A DNA stretch of 5,953 bases from JBHHZM01 sp046758065. Lineage in GTDB: Bacteria; Pseudomonadota; Alphaproteobacteria; JAAXGF01. The stretch's first letter is position 1. Every line of letters begins with the position of its first letter. This document shows, one piece after another, positions 5,901-5,953 of this stretch. Both the position numbers and the translations under genes were made by a program. Under the pieces are notes generated by a model that saw only the letters and a list, made by a program, of their open reading frames with translations, was not told where the DNA came from and did no database searches. Location of the stretch: NCBI GenBank assembly GCA_046758065.1, contig JBHHZM010000165.1:1-5953 (forward strand), in the 5' to 3' direction.

Positions 5901-5953
5901 TTAGCGGATCATGTCGGCTTCGCACTCGGCGGCGGAACGCGGCGCCCGGTCAT
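5901..5953 (-). CDS. Possible C-terminal end of an unidentified minus-strand gene
   Basis: On the minus strand one frame is open from the window edge and ends at a TAA at 5901-5903, encoding 16 residues, DRAPRSAAECEADMIR. Third codon positions are G or C in 14 of 16 codons, as in the neighbouring genes, and it would be co-directional with hpnA, 131 nt upstream. The fragment is too short to identify. The competing reading is a plus-strand start at ATG 5911 (MSASHSAAERGARS, open to the edge), which would be divergent from hpnA. I favour the minus-strand reading slightly. Confidence 0.35.
   Translation of the reverse strand, partial: DRAPRSAAECEADMIR

Noticed and set aside
5882..5902. GCCC-8 nt-GGGC hairpin followed by TTTTT on the plus strand, resembling an intrinsic terminator
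   Set aside because: The stem is only 4 bp with a large loop, and no plus-strand gene ends upstream of it. On the minus strand, where the possible gene ending at 5901 would need it, the tail is only GTTGTTT.
4879..5904. A 341-codon plus-strand open frame
   Set aside because: It is antisense to hpnA, and its composition (Gly, Arg, Asp and His rich) is typical of a mirrored G+C-rich coding strand.

Overview
The window is G+C-rich throughout, with third codon positions mostly G or C, and densely packed. It reads like a chromosomal segment of an alphaproteobacterium. A Rhodospirillales-like member is my inference, from the hopanoid-type epimerase HpnA, the choline dehydrogenase and the style of the lipoproteins. 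I see no mobile element, CRISPR array, rRNA or tRNA. One gene runs on the plus strand; all other well-supported genes run on the minus strand.

Layout. (1) Positions 1-498, plus: the C-terminal part of a trimethylamine/dimethylamine dehydrogenase-type flavoprotein, cut by the window start. (2) Positions 509-2179, minus: a full-length GMC-family choline dehydrogenase (BetA), converging on gene 1 with 10 bp between the stop codons. (3-5) Positions 2192-4652, minus: three consecutive lipoprotein genes. In transcription order these are an unrecognised 242-residue lipoprotein, an M48 zinc metalloprotease lipoprotein with a C-terminal TPR-like region, and an unrecognised small lipoprotein of 186 residues. 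Their junctions are a GTGA overlap and an ATGA/8-nt junction, and betA follows after 12 nt, so positions 4652 to 509 look like one four-gene transcription unit. (6) Positions 4780-5769, minus: an HpnA-type NAD-dependent sugar epimerase of the hopanoid-associated family, 127 nt upstream of the lipoprotein set. (7) Positions 5770-5953: a leader or intergenic stretch, then probably the last codons of another minus-strand gene.

How the genes may work together. The two convergent flavoenzymes both point to methylated-amine metabolism (choline to betaine aldehyde/betaine; oxidative N-demethylation of a methylamine-type substrate). The three lipoproteins all carry Ala after the lipidated Cys, which by the E. 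coli Lol rule favours outer-membrane placement, so the protease trio looks like an envelope-maintenance module. HpnA belongs to a family tied to hopanoids, which are outer-membrane lipids. A link between the envelope genes and BetA is suggested only by their tight spacing.
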